The notes under the pieces are model-generated. The model was not told the DNA's origin, made no database searches, and was given only the letters and a program-made list of their open reading frames with translations. The position numbers and the translations under genes were made by a program. This document shows, in pieces, positions 53,884-63,695 of a DNA stretch of 64,000 nucleotides. Source of the stretch: Archaeoglobaceae archaeon (GTDB lineage Archaea; Halobacteriota; Archaeoglobi; Archaeoglobales; Archaeoglobaceae); the NCBI GenBank assembly GCA_027028145.1, contig JALVJV010000006.1, positions 40,411-104,410 of the forward strand, given 5' to 3'. The number at the start of each line of letters is the position of its first letter. The stretch's first letter is position 1.

Positions 53884-54831
53884 ATGCAACAGCTTGCAAT
53901 AGTCGATGCGGTCGTGAAGATATTGAAGAAAGCCGGATTCGTTGTTACGGACTTAGTCGAGACTAAGCCGAGATGTTTCGACATAGTCGCGAGAAAGGAT
54001 AATACCGTCCTTCTCCTCAAGGTGCTATACAATATCGATTCCCTAAAGCCCGAAATGGCTGAGGAGATGAAGATCGTTGCGAAGTTACTCAAAGCGAGTC
54101 CGATTGTAATCGGAGAGAAGTTCAAGTTCGATTACCTCGAAAGGGGTGTCGTTTACAACAGACACGGACTGCCCGTCATAAATACGGCTACGTTCTACGA
54201 TTTCATAGTCGAGGGAATTGCCCCGATGGTTTACTCCGCTCCGGGCGGTTATTACGTGAAGTTGGACAACGAGAAGATCAGAGAAGTGAGGGAAAAGTTG
54301 GGGATTTCGTTGGGTGAGATGGCGAAGCTTTTGGGGGTTTCGAGGAGAACGGTTAAGAAGTATGAGGAGGGAATCGACACCACCGTCGAAACAGCCCTCA
54401 AGATTGAGGAGATACTCGGAACTTACGTTATAAAGGCTATAGACATTCTGAACTTCGTTAAGGACGATGTTGTTGAGGAGGAGAAGGTGCCGAGCTTCAG
54501 CGGAGAAGAGGCAGAAATAATCGAGCAACTGAGGGTAATCGGCGTTAAGGTTTATCCGATAAAGCACGCTCCGTTCGATGTGGTTTCAAAGGCTGACGAT
54601 GAGAGGATTCTCACCGGCGTTAAGCAGGTTAGGGAGATCGACAAGAGGGCGTCCATCCTCGGCAGGATTTCCGAGGTTCTATCCACCAAAGCGGCGTATA
54701 TCGTAGAAAAGAAGATCAAAGCGGATGTAAATTCGGTCGTGTTCGTAATGAAGGAAGAGTTGGAGTGCGTTAGCTCTGCAAAAGATTTCGTATCGCTGTT
54801 GCACGAGAAACTGACGTCGGCTAAGAATTAA
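53884..54831 (+). CDS. putative HTH-type transcriptional regulator (archaeal)
   Basis: A 315-residue protein of an archaeal family annotated as HTH-type regulators. The N-terminal ~115 residues look like a restriction-endonuclease-like fold (FDIVARKDNTVLLLKVLYNID). A central XRE/Cro-type helix-turn-helix follows (REKLGISLGEMAKLLGVSRRTVKKYEEG, ~136-163, part). The C-terminal ~120 residues repeat an endonuclease-like alpha/beta domain (GVKVYPIKHAPFDVVSKADD). Targets unknown. The TATA-like GTTATATAGTATTC (about 53850-53863) lies ~25 nt before the ATG. Confidence 0.8.
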   Translation: MQQLAIVDAVVKILKKAGFVVTDLVETKPRCFDIVARKDNTVLLLKVLYNIDSLKPEMAEEMKIVAKLLKASPIVIGEKFKFDYLERGVVYNRHGLPVINTATFYDFIVEGIAPMVYSAPGGYYVKLDNEKIREVREKLGISLGEMAKLLGVSRRTVKKYEEGIDTTVETALKIEEILGTYVIKAIDILNFVKDDVVEEEKVPSFSGEEAEIIEQLRVIGVKVYPIKHAPFDVVSKADDERILTGVKQVREIDKRASILGRISEVLSTKAAYIVEKKIKADVNSVVFVMKEELECVSSAKDFVSLLHEKLTSAKN

Positions 54832-54972
54832 TTGTTCTTATTTTGAGGAGATGCACTTGGAAATTCTTGGGAGAGTAGAATGCATTCGTTTTTGGTCAAT
54901 TCTTCTTCCTTAGATAAGTATTAAAAAGATTGTTAGTGTGAACGACAGTGGATGTTAAGAAGGGTGGTATAA

Positions 54973-55998
54973 ATGGAATTCCACGATAGAGAGAAGGAAC
55001 TGAAAAGACTCATGAGGATAGCGGAATTCGAACCGCACACGATCTACTTCATCTTCGGACCAATAAACTCTGGCAAAACCGCATTGATCCAAGAGTTCAT
55101 CAGAAGGTTGCCTAAGGATTTCGCGGTGTTTTACGTGAATTTTAGGGGAAAGTTCATAACGGACTACCGTGATTTCACGAGGGTGTTGTTCAGATTTGAA
55201 AGTGGACGATTAGAGGATATTTTAAAAGGTATCGTTAAATCTTCGACGAGGTTTTTATCCACGAGGGGTATTCCCGTTCCAGAAGACGTGATCGATCTGA
55301 TATTCACTAAAAAAAGGACAGAAGACGTTTTCGAATTTCTTGAAGAGTATTTATCGAAGGTAGCGAGAGATAAGAGACCGATTTTAATTTTGGATGAGTT
55401 ACAGGTTATAAAAGACATCAAGATCAACTGTATGCTTATTTACAAGCTCTTCAACTTCTTCATAAGGCTAACGAAGGAGCTACACCTCAGTCATGTGTTT
55501 TGCCTAACATCCGATAGTCTGTTCGTTGAGAGGATTTACAGCACCGCTATGTTGCAAGGTAGGGCAGATTACATGATCGTAGATGATTTTGATTTTGAAA
55601 CAACTAAGGAATTTCTGAGGAAATACGGTTTTAGCGACGATGAAATAAGTTTGGTTTGGAAATACTTTGGAGGTAAACCTATTTATCTAATCAAAGCTTT
55701 AGAGAATCGGGAGAACCTCAAAGAATTCTGTGAGGAGACGCTTGAGATAAGGTTCGGGCAGATTTTGGATAGCATTTACGAACTTAAGAAAGCCGATAAA
55801 GAGCTGTTTAGTAGAGTTCTGAATTTATTTGAAAAGATTACGGAAGATGGGATAAAATACACAGAACTATCGGACGAAATCCTTTGGTGTGCCGATAAAA
55901 ACATTCTCTTCGTGAATCCGATCAAGAGAGTTATCAAACCCCAGTCGAAGCTGGATTACTTGGCTATCAGGAAAGTGATTGATACTATAAAAATTTGA
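54973..55998 (+). CDS. archaeal STAND-like ATPase
   Basis: A 341-residue ATPase of the archaeal ATPase family. It opens with the typical EFHDREKELKRLMRI, then Walker A GPINSGKTALIQEF (~28), Walker B RPILILDELQVI (~138), and a C-terminal winged-helix-like region. Members are numerous in archaea and have no assigned role; a link to DNA or signalling is often assumed. A Shine-Dalgarno AGGGTGG (54962-54968) precedes the ATG and the TATA-like AGTATTAAAAAG is ~55 nt upstream, so unlike most genes here it has a short leader. Confidence 0.78.
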   Translation: MEFHDREKELKRLMRIAEFEPHTIYFIFGPINSGKTALIQEFIRRLPKDFAVFYVNFRGKFITDYRDFTRVLFRFESGRLEDILKGIVKSSTRFLSTRGIPVPEDVIDLIFTKKRTEDVFEFLEEYLSKVARDKRPILILDELQVIKDIKINCMLIYKLFNFFIRLTKELHLSHVFCLTSDSLFVERIYSTAMLQGRADYMIVDDFDFETTKEFLRKYGFSDDEISLVWKYFGGKPIYLIKALENRENLKEFCEETLEIRFGQILDSIYELKKADKELFSRVLNLFEKITEDGIKYTELSDEILWCADKNILFVNPIKRVIKPQSKLDYLAIRKVIDTIKI

Positions 55999-56095
55999 TG
56001 AATCATCAATTTTTAATCTTTATTGAAATTTGAATTCAACCAAAAATCTTATATAGAACTTTTATCCTACTCTTCCACACAAGGAGGTGATGCGA

Positions 56096-57736
56096 ATGGC
56101 TACGTTGCAGGGAACCCCAATTCTGATACTTAAGGAGGGAACACAGAGAACGGTGGGTAGGGACGCTCAGAGGATGAACATAATGGCCGCGAGGGTTATT
56201 GCAGAAGCTGTAAGAACAACACTCGGTCCAAGAGGAATGGACAAGATGCTCGTCGACAGCCTTGGTGATGTGGTAATCACGAACGACGGTGTTACGATTC
56301 TCAAGGAGATGGATGTAGAGCATCCGGCTGCAAAGATGATAATCGAAGTGGCTAAGACTCAGGAAAACGAGGTCGGAGACGGAACGACTACTGCGGTTGT
56401 TTTAGCCGGAGAGTTGCTAAAGAAAGCTGAGGAGTTGCTCGATCAGGACATCCACCCGACGGTAATTGCGAGAGGTTACAGATTAGCCGCTGAGAAGGCG
56501 ATGGAGATTTTGGATGAGATAGCGATCAACATCGACATCGAGGATGAGGAAATCCTGAAGAAGGTTGCCGCTACGGCTATAACCGGAAAGCACGCCGAGT
56601 ATGCCGTGGAACACTTGGCAAGCTTGGTTGTTCAGGCTGTCAAGAAGGTTGCGGAGAAGACCGATTCTGGCTACAAGGTCGACGAGGACAACATCAAATT
56701 AGAGAAGAAGCACGGTGGCGGTGTCGAAGATACGGAACTCATCGACGGTATCGTCATCGACAAGGAGGTAGTTCATCCGGGAATGCCGAAGAGGGTTAAG
56801 AATGCCAAGATCGCAGTTCTAAAGGCTGCGCTTGAGGTTAAGGAGACCGAGACTGATGCGGAAATAAACATCACAGATCCGGAGATGCTCCAGAAGTTCA
56901 TCGAGCAGGAGGAGAAGATGATCAAGGAGATGGTAGATAAGATCGTCGAAGCCGGAGCTAACGTTGTGTTCTGCCAGAAGGGTATCGACGACTTGGCACA
57001 ATACTACTTGGCTAAAGCCGGTGTATTGGCAGTTAGAAGGGTCAAGCAGAGCGACATCGAGAAACTTGCTAAGGCTACCGGAGCTAAGATAATAACCGAC
57101 ATCAGGGACATCAAGCCAGAAGATCTTGGAGAAGCTGAGCTCGTCGAGGAGAGGAAGGTTGGAGACGAAGAGATGGTCTTCGTAACCGGTTGCAAGAACC
57201 CGAAGGCCGTGACGATACTCGTAAGGGGTGGAACCGAACACGTAGTCGATGAGGTGGAGAGATCGCTGACAGATGCTATTAAGGCTGTGAAGGCCGCGTT
57301 GGAGAGCGGGAAGGTAGTTGCCGGCGGTGGAGCTCCGGAGATCGAGCTCAGCCTAAGACTTAAGCAGTGGGCGCCAACGCTCGGCGGAAGAGAGCAGTTG
57401 GCCGCTGAAGCCTTTGCGTCAGCACTCGAGATAATTCCAAGGAGCTTGGCAGAGAACGCCGGATTGGATCCGATCGACATCCTCGTAGAGCTGAGGAGGG
57501 CTCACGAGGAGGGCAAGGTCACATACGGTGTCGACGTGTTCAGCGGTAAAGTCGTCTGCATGAAGGAGAAGGGTGTCCTCGAGCCACTCAGGGTTAAGAA
57601 GCAGGCTATTAGCAGTGCTACCGAAGTGGCGATAATGATACTGAGAATCGACGACGTCATTGCCGCTAAGGGATTGGAGAAGGAGAAGGGTGGCGAGACC
57701 GGAGAAGAATCAGAATCTGAATCCGAATCTGAATAA
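56096..57736 (+). CDS. thsA: thermosome subunit (group II chaperonin)
   Basis: A 546-residue ATP-dependent chaperonin that folds proteins in a double-ring chamber. Motifs: [26 protein letters not shown] (nucleotide site), [17 protein letters not shown] with the catalytic Asp, and [17 protein letters not shown]. The C-terminal tail is [17 protein letters not shown], a Glu/Ser alternation in place of the GGM repeats found in many chaperonins. The start at 56096 ([10 protein letters not shown]) has the strong Shine-Dalgarno AAGGAGGTGA (56079-56088), unusual here and fitting high expression. The TATA-like CTTATATAGAA (about 56047-56057) lies upstream. The alpha/beta assignment is uncertain. Confidence 0.95.
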   Translation: MATLQGTPILILKEGTQRTVGRDAQRMNIMAARVIAEAVRTTLGPRGMDKMLVDSLGDVVITNDGVTILKEMDVEHPAAKMIIEVAKTQENEVGDGTTTAVVLAGELLKKAEELLDQDIHPTVIARGYRLAAEKAMEILDEIAINIDIEDEEILKKVAATAITGKHAEYAVEHLASLVVQAVKKVAEKTDSGYKVDEDNIKLEKKHGGGVEDTELIDGIVIDKEVVHPGMPKRVKNAKIAVLKAALEVKETETDAEINITDPEMLQKFIEQEEKMIKEMVDKIVEAGANVVFCQKGIDDLAQYYLAKAGVLAVRRVKQSDIEKLAKATGAKIITDIRDIKPEDLGEAELVEERKVGDEEMVFVTGCKNPKAVTILVRGGTEHVVDEVERSLTDAIKAVKAALESGKVVAGGGAPEIELSLRLKQWAPTLGGREQLAAEAFASALEIIPRSLAENAGLDPIDILVELRRAHEEGKVTYGVDVFSGKVVCMKEKGVLEPLRVKKQAISSATEVAIMILRIDDVIAAKGLEKEKGGETGEESESESESE

Positions 57737-57850
57737 CCAATTTATATTCTTTTATAGACCTTTCTTTTGCTGTTCTGATGTAAGTGATGCTTAGTCATAA
57801 ACTAACCAAAAGCCAAAAACGATTTTAAAAGTGTCTGCTAAGTCGATACG

Positions 57851-58897
57851 ATGTTACTCGTAAAAACGCCGAGAGAGCTTGAGTATGTAGCGGCTGATCA
57901 CATAAGAGAGAGGCTCGGCGATGTAAAGCTTGAGATCCGTCCTTCCGGCTATTTGGGACTGATTATCGTTCATTCGGACGAGATAGAAAAGATAAAGGAT
58001 ATTCCGGAGATCGAGCGCATAATACCGATATCGATAGTGTGCAAAGCCGATCCAGATGAGATCGCTTCACATGCCGAAGAGATAGTTAAGATTGCTGGAG
58101 AGTTCAAAACGTTCGCGATAAGAACTAAGAGGAGGGGAAAGAAGCACAACTTCACGAGCACGGACGTTAACGTAAAGCTTGGAGCCAGAATAAAGGAGCT
58201 TACCAATGCTGATGTTGACTTGGATTTTCCTGAAAAGGCGATTTACGTCGAAATAATCGGGGATACCGCATACATCGGGGTTATAGATGGAAGCGAAGAG
58301 AGGAAGAAGTATACGCCGGAAAAGGTGGATTCGAGAAAGTTGCTTGAGAAGATATCTATAGTTCAACTGCCATACTTGGAAGACATCAGTGCCGCTAAGG
58401 AGATGGGAGAAAGGATCGGTAGAGCCGCGCAATCCTTCGAGGTTAAAGAACTTGTAATAGCACCGTTCGGCTACGTCGACGCTTTTGAGCTCGAAGCTTT
58501 TCTAAGAGGTGTTAGAAAGGGTAGATGGACGAGGCTTGAAATTCAGAAGAAGGCTTACAGTAGAGAAGTAAGGGAGGTGCCGGTTTACGTTCACGATCTC
58601 TACCAAACTGCGAGAGACAAGAGGAGAAAGAATTACGTGCTGATAGTTACCGATCCGACCGGCAAGCAGATAGCGGACGTTAAGGATCAGCTTAAGAAGG
58701 ATTTGAAGTATGCTAAGGAGGTTGTGGTGTTCATAGGGAGCAGAGTCGGTATTCCGAAGGGTGTTTTCAGGCTTGCGGATTACGTGATAGATCTGGCTCC
58801 ATACATAACGTTCGCAACCGAGCAAGCTATTCCCGCAACTCTCATAGCCCTAATCGGAATTTACGAGGAGGCTGAAGTTGAGGAATCGGAGAAGTAG
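57851..58897 (+). CDS. THUMP-SPOUT family predicted RNA methyltransferase
   Basis: A 348-residue protein: N-terminal THUMP-like RNA-binding region (TFAIRTKRRGKKHNFTSTDVNVKLGARIKEL, landmark) and a C-terminal SPOUT-like methylase part with VVFIGSRVGIPKGVFRLADYVIDLAPYITFATEQAIPATLIAL (landmark), whose trefoil-knot loop would bind SAM. The substrate is probably rRNA or tRNA but is not known. The TATA-like GATTTTAAAAG (about 57821-57831) lies ~25 nt before the ATG, giving a leaderless transcript. Its last 37 nt overlap the convergent thiE gene. Confidence 0.78.
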   Translation: MLLVKTPRELEYVAADHIRERLGDVKLEIRPSGYLGLIIVHSDEIEKIKDIPEIERIIPISIVCKADPDEIASHAEEIVKIAGEFKTFAIRTKRRGKKHNFTSTDVNVKLGARIKELTNADVDLDFPEKAIYVEIIGDTAYIGVIDGSEERKKYTPEKVDSRKLLEKISIVQLPYLEDISAAKEMGERIGRAAQSFEVKELVIAPFGYVDAFELEAFLRGVRKGRWTRLEIQKKAYSREVREVPVYVHDLYQTARDKRRKNYVLIVTDPTGKQIADVKDQLKKDLKYAKEVVVFIGSRVGIPKGVFRLADYVIDLAPYITFATEQAIPATLIALIGIYEEAEVEESEK

Positions 58898-59508
58898 CTT
58901 CTAACGATTTCGAGCAATTTTTTAGCCTCTTCTTCCGGATTCTCTGCTTTTGCTATGGCAGATATCACCGCAACTCCCGCAACTCCCGTTTTAAGCACAT
59001 CAAGAACGTTGTTTCGATTTATCGAACCTATTGCGATGACGGGAATCGATACGGACTGAACTATCTTCCATAATCCTTCAATTCCGATCGGCTCCTTCGC
59101 ATCCTCCTTAGTTTTGGTTGCAAAGACCGGCCCTACGCCTAAATAGTCCGCATACCTCTCAGCCTTCTTCGCTTCTTCAACTGTATGCGCGGAAACGCCT
59201 ACTATTCCGTCAAAGATTTCCCTAACTACTTCGGCCGGCAGATCATCCTGCCCAACGTGAACGCCATCAGCATCGACGGCTAAAGCCAAATCGACTCGAT
59301 CGTTGATGATCAGAATGGCGTCGTAATCTTCCGTAAGTTTTCTCAGCCTTTTCGCTATTTCGAACATACGCTTCGTGCTCATCTTCTTCTCTCTGAACTG
59401 TATAACCCTTATTCCAGCCTTCAATGCCATCTCAGCCAACTGTTCGTGAGTCCAGCCGAAGCTTGAGTCGGTTATGAAGTATACGTCGAACTTCAATTTT
59501 TTCTTCAT
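58861..59508 (-). CDS. thiE: thiamine-phosphate synthase
   Basis: This joins the pyrimidine and thiazole moieties to thiamine phosphate. The TIM-barrel protein shows RVIQFREKKMSTKRM, LIINDRVDLALAVDADGVHVGQDDLP, VGVSAHTVEEAKKAE, DYLGVGPVFATKTKEDA and IPVIAIGSINRNN, all signature segments. The ATG at 59508 (MKKKLKFDVYFITD, 215 aa) is the likely start because homologues begin just before the first beta strand; in-frame ATGs upstream at 59535 and 59595 would add a non-conserved extension. The Ser-rich C-terminus overlaps the end of the THUMP-SPOUT gene. Works with Thi4 (51.8 kb). Confidence 0.93.
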   Translation of the reverse strand: MKKKLKFDVYFITDSSFGWTHEQLAEMALKAGIRVIQFREKKMSTKRMFEIAKRLRKLTEDYDAILIINDRVDLALAVDADGVHVGQDDLPAEVVREIFDGIVGVSAHTVEEAKKAERYADYLGVGPVFATKTKEDAKEPIGIEGLWKIVQSVSIPVIAIGSINRNNVLDVLKTGVAGVAVISAIAKAENPEEEAKKLLEIVRSYFSDSSTSASS

Positions 59509-59573
59509 TAAAATTAGCTCAACATTGGGATACATAACGGATTGCTCCAGAATAATTATTGGAAACTTCAGGT

Positions 59574-59771
59574 ATGATTGTATCCATGGATTCACAGGGG
59601 AGAATATATGAAGTTAGGAATAAGCTGACGGTTGAAGGTGATAAAATCATTCTGAAACCAATTAAAAAGAAAATAGAGAAATACTACGGCATTGTAAGAG
59701 TTGAAAAGCATTTAACAGTGAAAGAAATAGAGGAAAAAGCCAAAGAGCTAACGATCAAAACTGTGAGTTAA
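59574..59771 (+). CDS. short AbrB/MazE-like protein, possible orphan antitoxin
   Basis: A 65-residue protein beginning MIVSMDSQGRIY, the opening of an AbrB/SpoVT swapped-hairpin DNA-binding domain, then EVRNKLTVEGDKIILKPIKKK. Compared with the usual pattern (GRIYLPKEIRNKLGIKEGDK) about three residues after GRIY are missing, so the fold may be damaged. The C-terminal part (VEKHLTVKEIEEKAKELTIK) resembles toxin-binding tails of VapB/MazE antitoxins. No toxin gene follows; the next gene is an HNH nuclease. It overlaps the thiE promoter divergently. The start could also be the ATG at 59586. Confidence 0.6.
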   Translation: MIVSMDSQGRIYEVRNKLTVEGDKIILKPIKKKIEKYYGIVRVEKHLTVKEIEEKAKELTIKTVS

Positions 59772-59811
59772 GAACTAAGTTTTAATTTTCATCCATGCAC
59801 AACAAAAGAGC

Positions 59812-60411
59812 ATGGGAGATGAACATACTGGAGTTCCAACAAATATTAGGTTTAAAGTCCTAGAAAGAGATGAGTTTAAGTGCCAGCGTTGCGGATATGC
59901 TTTTTTAGAAGTTCATCATATAGATGGAAATCGAGAGAATAACGACCTAAATAATCTAATAACACTCTGCAGAAAATGCCATTTTGAGATTCATGCAATT
60001 GAGTATTTAGTCCCCACATCATACTATCAACAAGAAAAAACATATATAAAAAAGAATTTATCAAAACATAAACTCGTTGAACAGATAGTAGATAAAATAT
60101 TAGATAATTGCATAAAAAATATAAATATTAATATAAATGTAAAAATAGCTAAAAAATCTAAAAAATCTCGTTCGAACATCATAATTGAAATTGAAACCAA
60201 TAAGTTTAATATAAATGAATCTTTACAGTATAATCTATGCTTAAAGCTTAGAAATAAAATTATCGATAGATTAAAAGATTATTTTAAGTCAGGACTAATT
60301 ATAGAAGATATTAAAAACATTGTTGCATACATGGTTGCAAGAGAGATTCATAAAGAGCTTGAATTAGAACGTTTTTCTATTGCTTTAAAAGAAAAAACCA
60401 AAGATAGATAA
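59812..60411 (+). CDS. HNH endonuclease domain protein
   Basis: A 199-residue protein with an N-terminal HNH nuclease module: structural CQRCGYAF, catalytic VHHIDGNRENNDLNNLITLC, and CRKCHFEIH (residues ~22-62). The remaining ~130 residues are very rich in Lys, Ile and Asn (NININVKIAKKSKKSR) and have no recognised domain. The gene is far more A+T-rich than its neighbours, with many ATA/AAA/AAT codons, a strong sign of recent acquisition. It could be a solitary homing-type or defence nuclease; no partner gene is present. Confidence 0.78.
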   Translation: MGDEHTGVPTNIRFKVLERDEFKCQRCGYAFLEVHHIDGNRENNDLNNLITLCRKCHFEIHAIEYLVPTSYYQQEKTYIKKNLSKHKLVEQIVDKILDNCIKNINININVKIAKKSKKSRSNIIIEIETNKFNINESLQYNLCLKLRNKIIDRLKDYFKSGLIIEDIKNIVAYMVAREIHKELELERFSIALKEKTKDR

Positions 60412-60427
60412 AAAAAGAGTTTCAAAA

Positions 60428-61879
60428 TTAACCCTTAGCTACACCCAAAGGTAACAACCTCGCAACTAACTTCGATATCCCTGCCCTGTGCACGACATCT
60501 ACAACATCATCGCTCGACTTATAAGCTTCCGGCGCCTCCTCAGCCAACAGAGCTCCGTGGGTAGCTCTGACGTAAATTCCTCTCCTTTCCAAGTTCTGCT
60601 TAACGACATTTCCTCTGAGCCTTCTCTTGGCGGCAGCTCTACTCATAACTCTACCGCTTCCGTGGCAAGTGCTGCCGAAGGTTTCCTCCATAGCCTTTTC
60701 AGTTCCGATGAGCACATAACTTGGAGTTCCCATCGAACCCGGAATGAGAACGGGTTGCCCGATGTCTCTGTAGTCCTTCGGAACGTCTGGACGCCCCGGT
60801 CCGAACGCTCTCGTCGCACCCTTTCTGTGAACGCAGACCTTCTTCTTTTTGCCATCAACTTTGTGCACTTCGAACTTAGCTATGTTGTGTGCAACATCAT
60901 ATACGAGCTCCATTCCCAAGTCCTCCTCGCTCATCCTGAACACCTTCTGGAATGTCTCCCTAACCCAATGCGTTATTATCTGTCTGTTGCACCAAGCGTA
61001 GTTTGCGCTTGCGGCCATTCCTCCGAAGTAATCCTGTCCTTCTTTGCTCTTAATCGGAGCGCAAGCAAGCTGTCTATCCGGCAGTTTTATACCGTATTTC
61101 CTCACAGCCCTATCGAGCACAACCAAGAAGTCCGAACAGACTTGATGTCCAAGCCCTCTGCTACCGCAGTGAACCATTACAGTCACCTGCCCCTCCTGAA
61201 GCCCCATCGCTTTGGCTGCTTTCTCGTCGAATATCTTATCCACATACTGCACCTCCAAGAAGTGGTTTCCACTGCCAAGAGTTCCGAGCTGAGGTCTTCC
61301 CCTTTCTCTCGCTTTCCTGCTCACTACTTCCGGCTTCGCCCCTTCCATCGCTCCGTTCTCTTCACAGTGCTCTAAGTCCTTCTCGTAGCCGTAGCCGTTT
61401 TCAACAGCCCATTTTGCACCTTCCACAAGCACCTCATCCAATTCGTGATCCTTAACTCTCAGCCTGCCCTCGCTTCCGACTCCTGAAGGAACGGCAACGA
61501 AAAGCTCGTCTATAAGCTCCCTGATTTTCGGTCTAACTTCATCCACCGTCAGGTTTGTTCTGATTAGCCTGACACCGCAGTTTATATCGAAGCCTACGCC
61601 TCCCGGGCTAACTACTCCTTCCTCAGCGTCGAAAGCCGCTACGCCACCGATCGGAAAACCGTAACCGACGTGAACATCGGGCATGACCAAGCTCGCAACC
61701 TGAATTCCGGGCATCGTGGCAACGTTCGCAGCCTGCTCGACAGCATCCCTCTCAAGGATCTGCATCAGCTTGCGGTTGATGTAGAATATAGCCGGAACCC
61801 TCATTCCCGGTTTGTAACCCTTAGGTAATTCCCACTTGTAATCGGTAATCTTTCTGAAAATACTCTCAAATCCTGCCAT
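60428..61879 (-). CDS. rtcB: RtcB RNA ligase
   Basis: This GTP- and metal-dependent ligase joins 2',3'-cyclic phosphate and 5'-OH ends, chiefly completing tRNA splicing in archaea. The 483-residue protein has [19 protein letters not shown], the metal-binding [16 protein letters not shown] with its Cys ligand, [14 protein letters not shown], the HGSRGLGHQ loop, and the guanylylated His in [19 protein letters not shown]. Many archaeal RtcB genes hold inteins; none is present here. It is divergent to glyS. Confidence 0.96.
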   Translation of the reverse strand: MAGFESIFRKITDYKWELPKGYKPGMRVPAIFYINRKLMQILERDAVEQAANVATMPGIQVASLVMPDVHVGYGFPIGGVAAFDAEEGVVSPGGVGFDINCGVRLIRTNLTVDEVRPKIRELIDELFVAVPSGVGSEGRLRVKDHELDEVLVEGAKWAVENGYGYEKDLEHCEENGAMEGAKPEVVSRKARERGRPQLGTLGSGNHFLEVQYVDKIFDEKAAKAMGLQEGQVTVMVHCGSRGLGHQVCSDFLVVLDRAVRKYGIKLPDRQLACAPIKSKEGQDYFGGMAASANYAWCNRQIITHWVRETFQKVFRMSEEDLGMELVYDVAHNIAKFEVHKVDGKKKKVCVHRKGATRAFGPGRPDVPKDYRDIGQPVLIPGSMGTPSYVLIGTEKAMEETFGSTCHGSGRVMSRAAAKRRLRGNVVKQNLERRGIYVRATHGALLAEEAPEAYKSSDDVVDVVHRAGISKLVARLLPLGVAKG

Positions 61880-61988
61880 GTTGTAAATCTGAAGCTATGG
61901 ATTTTTAAAACTTTAGTAATCGCCAGAGCAAATTAAGGACTGCAAGCCTTCAAAAAGCCTTTTAAAAAGTTCGTTATTATGGCTGAGC

Positions 61989-63695
61989 ATGAGTGAACTG
62001 ATGGAAATGCTCATCAGAAGAGGATTCCTTTGGCAATCATTCGAGATATACGGAGGAATGGCTGGGTTTATAGATTACGGTCCTCTCGGAAACGGTTTGA
62101 GGAGAAGGCTCGAAAATCTTTGGAGGGAATTTTTCGTAATAAACGAAAGGGCTGTCGAAATAGATACGCCGACTGTGAATATTGAAGAGGTCTTCATAGC
62201 TTCAGGTCATGCGGAATCGTTCACCGATGTAGCTATAGAATGCCAGAAGTGCGGTAAGGTTTTCAGGGCTGATCACTACATAAAGGAGAAGCTGAACATC
62301 GAAGCGGATTGCACGATCGAAGCAGTTAAGGAGATCATAGAGACTTACGACCTAAGATGCGACTGCGGTGGAAGGTTCGGAGAGCCGTTCCACTTCAACC
62401 TGATGTTCACAACATCAATTGGCCCGGGCAAAGGTAAGAAGGGTTATCTACGCCCCGAGACGGCTCAGGGTATATTCATAGCATTCAAGAGGTTGCTCGA
62501 TTACTTCAGGAGTAAGCTTCCGTTCGGTGTGGCTCAGATAGGAAGGGCATACAGGAATGAGATAAGTCCGAGGCAGGGAGTTATAAGGCTGAGGGAGTTC
62601 AATCAAGCTGAACTCGAATATTTCGTAAATCCGAAGGAAAAGACGCATCCGCAGTTCGAACGGTATGCGAACGATGTCGTTAGACTCGTTGATAAGTTCG
62701 ACAACGAATACGAAATAACGTTAAAGGAAGCGGTAGAGAAGGGTATCATCGCACACGAACTTTTGGCATACTTCATAGGAAAGACGAGAAGATTCCTTTT
62801 GAAGGCTGGAATCAAAGACGATAAGCTTAGGTTCAGACAGCACAAGGACGATGAGAGGGCACATTACGCCGTTGACTGCTGGGATGCGGAAGCTTTAACG
62901 AGTTACGGATGGATAGAGATAGTAGGAATTGCCGACAGAACGGATTATGACTTAAGGAGACATATCGAGCACAGCGGAGAAGATTTGACTGTTTTCGTCC
63001 AGTTTAAGGAGCCGATTAAGGTTAAGAAGCTGAAGATAGTTCCAGATTTGAAAAAGCTCGGTCCGGTTTATAGGAAGAAGGCGAAGGCTATTGCAAAAGC
63101 CTTAGAAGAGTTAGAAGTTAAGGATAAGAACATCGAAAAGGTTACCGTAGAGGTTGATGGAGAAAAGATCGAGATCAGCAGTGAGTTCTTCAGCGTTGAA
63201 GAGGTTGAAGAGGAGATACACGGTGAGAAGATCATTCCACACGTAATAGAGCCTTCTTTCGGGCTCGACAGAATCACATACACGATCTTGGAGCACTCGT
63301 TTGAAAAAGATACAGTGGATGGAGAGGAAAGAAAGGTTTTAAGGCTTAAGAGGTGGATCGCCCCCGTTCAGGTTGCAGTTCTTCCGTTACTTTCGAAGAA
63401 TGAGTTCATCAAAGTCTCGCTGGAGATAGTAGATATGCTAAGGAATGCTGGAATATACACGGAATACGACGATTCGGGTAGTATAGGAAGGAGATATAGG
63501 AGGTTCGACGAAATAGGAACGCCTTTCTGCGTAACGGTTGATCATCAGACGCTCGAAGACAGAACGGTAACGATAAGAGACAGAGATACGACTAAGCAAG
63601 TTAGAGTCGAAATCGACAGGCTTGTGGACGTTCTAAAGGAGCTATTAAGCTCTGAGAAGGATATAACGGAATTCGGAGAGATCTTCAAAGCTTGA
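61989..63695 (+). CDS. glyS: glycyl-tRNA synthetase (class II, alpha2 type)
   Basis: A 568-residue class IIa synthetase attaching glycine to tRNA-Gly. Motif 1 region near FIDYGPLGNGLRRRLENLWR, insertion with a zinc site (ECQKCGKVF and RCDCGGRF), motif 2 QIGRAYRNEISPRQGVIRLREF, motif 3 near PSFGLDRITYTILEHSF, and a C-terminal anticodon-binding domain (QVAVLPLLSKNEFIKVSLE). The TATA-like CTTTTAAAAAG (61959-61969) supports leaderless translation from the ATG at 61989. Confidence 0.96.
   Translation: MSELMEMLIRRGFLWQSFEIYGGMAGFIDYGPLGNGLRRRLENLWREFFVINERAVEIDTPTVNIEEVFIASGHAESFTDVAIECQKCGKVFRADHYIKEKLNIEADCTIEAVKEIIETYDLRCDCGGRFGEPFHFNLMFTTSIGPGKGKKGYLRPETAQGIFIAFKRLLDYFRSKLPFGVAQIGRAYRNEISPRQGVIRLREFNQAELEYFVNPKEKTHPQFERYANDVVRLVDKFDNEYEITLKEAVEKGIIAHELLAYFIGKTRRFLLKAGIKDDKLRFRQHKDDERAHYAVDCWDAEALTSYGWIEIVGIADRTDYDLRRHIEHSGEDLTVFVQFKEPIKVKKLKIVPDLKKLGPVYRKKAKAIAKALEELEVKDKNIEKVTVEVDGEKIEISSEFFSVEEVEEEIHGEKIIPHVIEPSFGLDRITYTILEHSFEKDTVDGEERKVLRLKRWIAPVQVAVLPLLSKNEFIKVSLEIVDMLRNAGIYTEYDDSGSIGRRYRRFDEIGTPFCVTVDHQTLEDRTVTIRDRDTTKQVRVEIDRLVDVLKELLSSEKDITEFGEIFKA

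Noticed and set aside
57760..57800. TGATG-like boxes upstream of the THUMP-SPOUT gene, possible C/D sRNA
   Set aside because: No D box at proper spacing and no second guide; not comparable to the pair at 8733-8853.
61979..61996. Five-codon ORF (MAEHE) overlapping the glyS start
   Set aside because: The TATA position places the transcript start at the glyS ATG, so this ORF is probably not transcribed from its own ATG.
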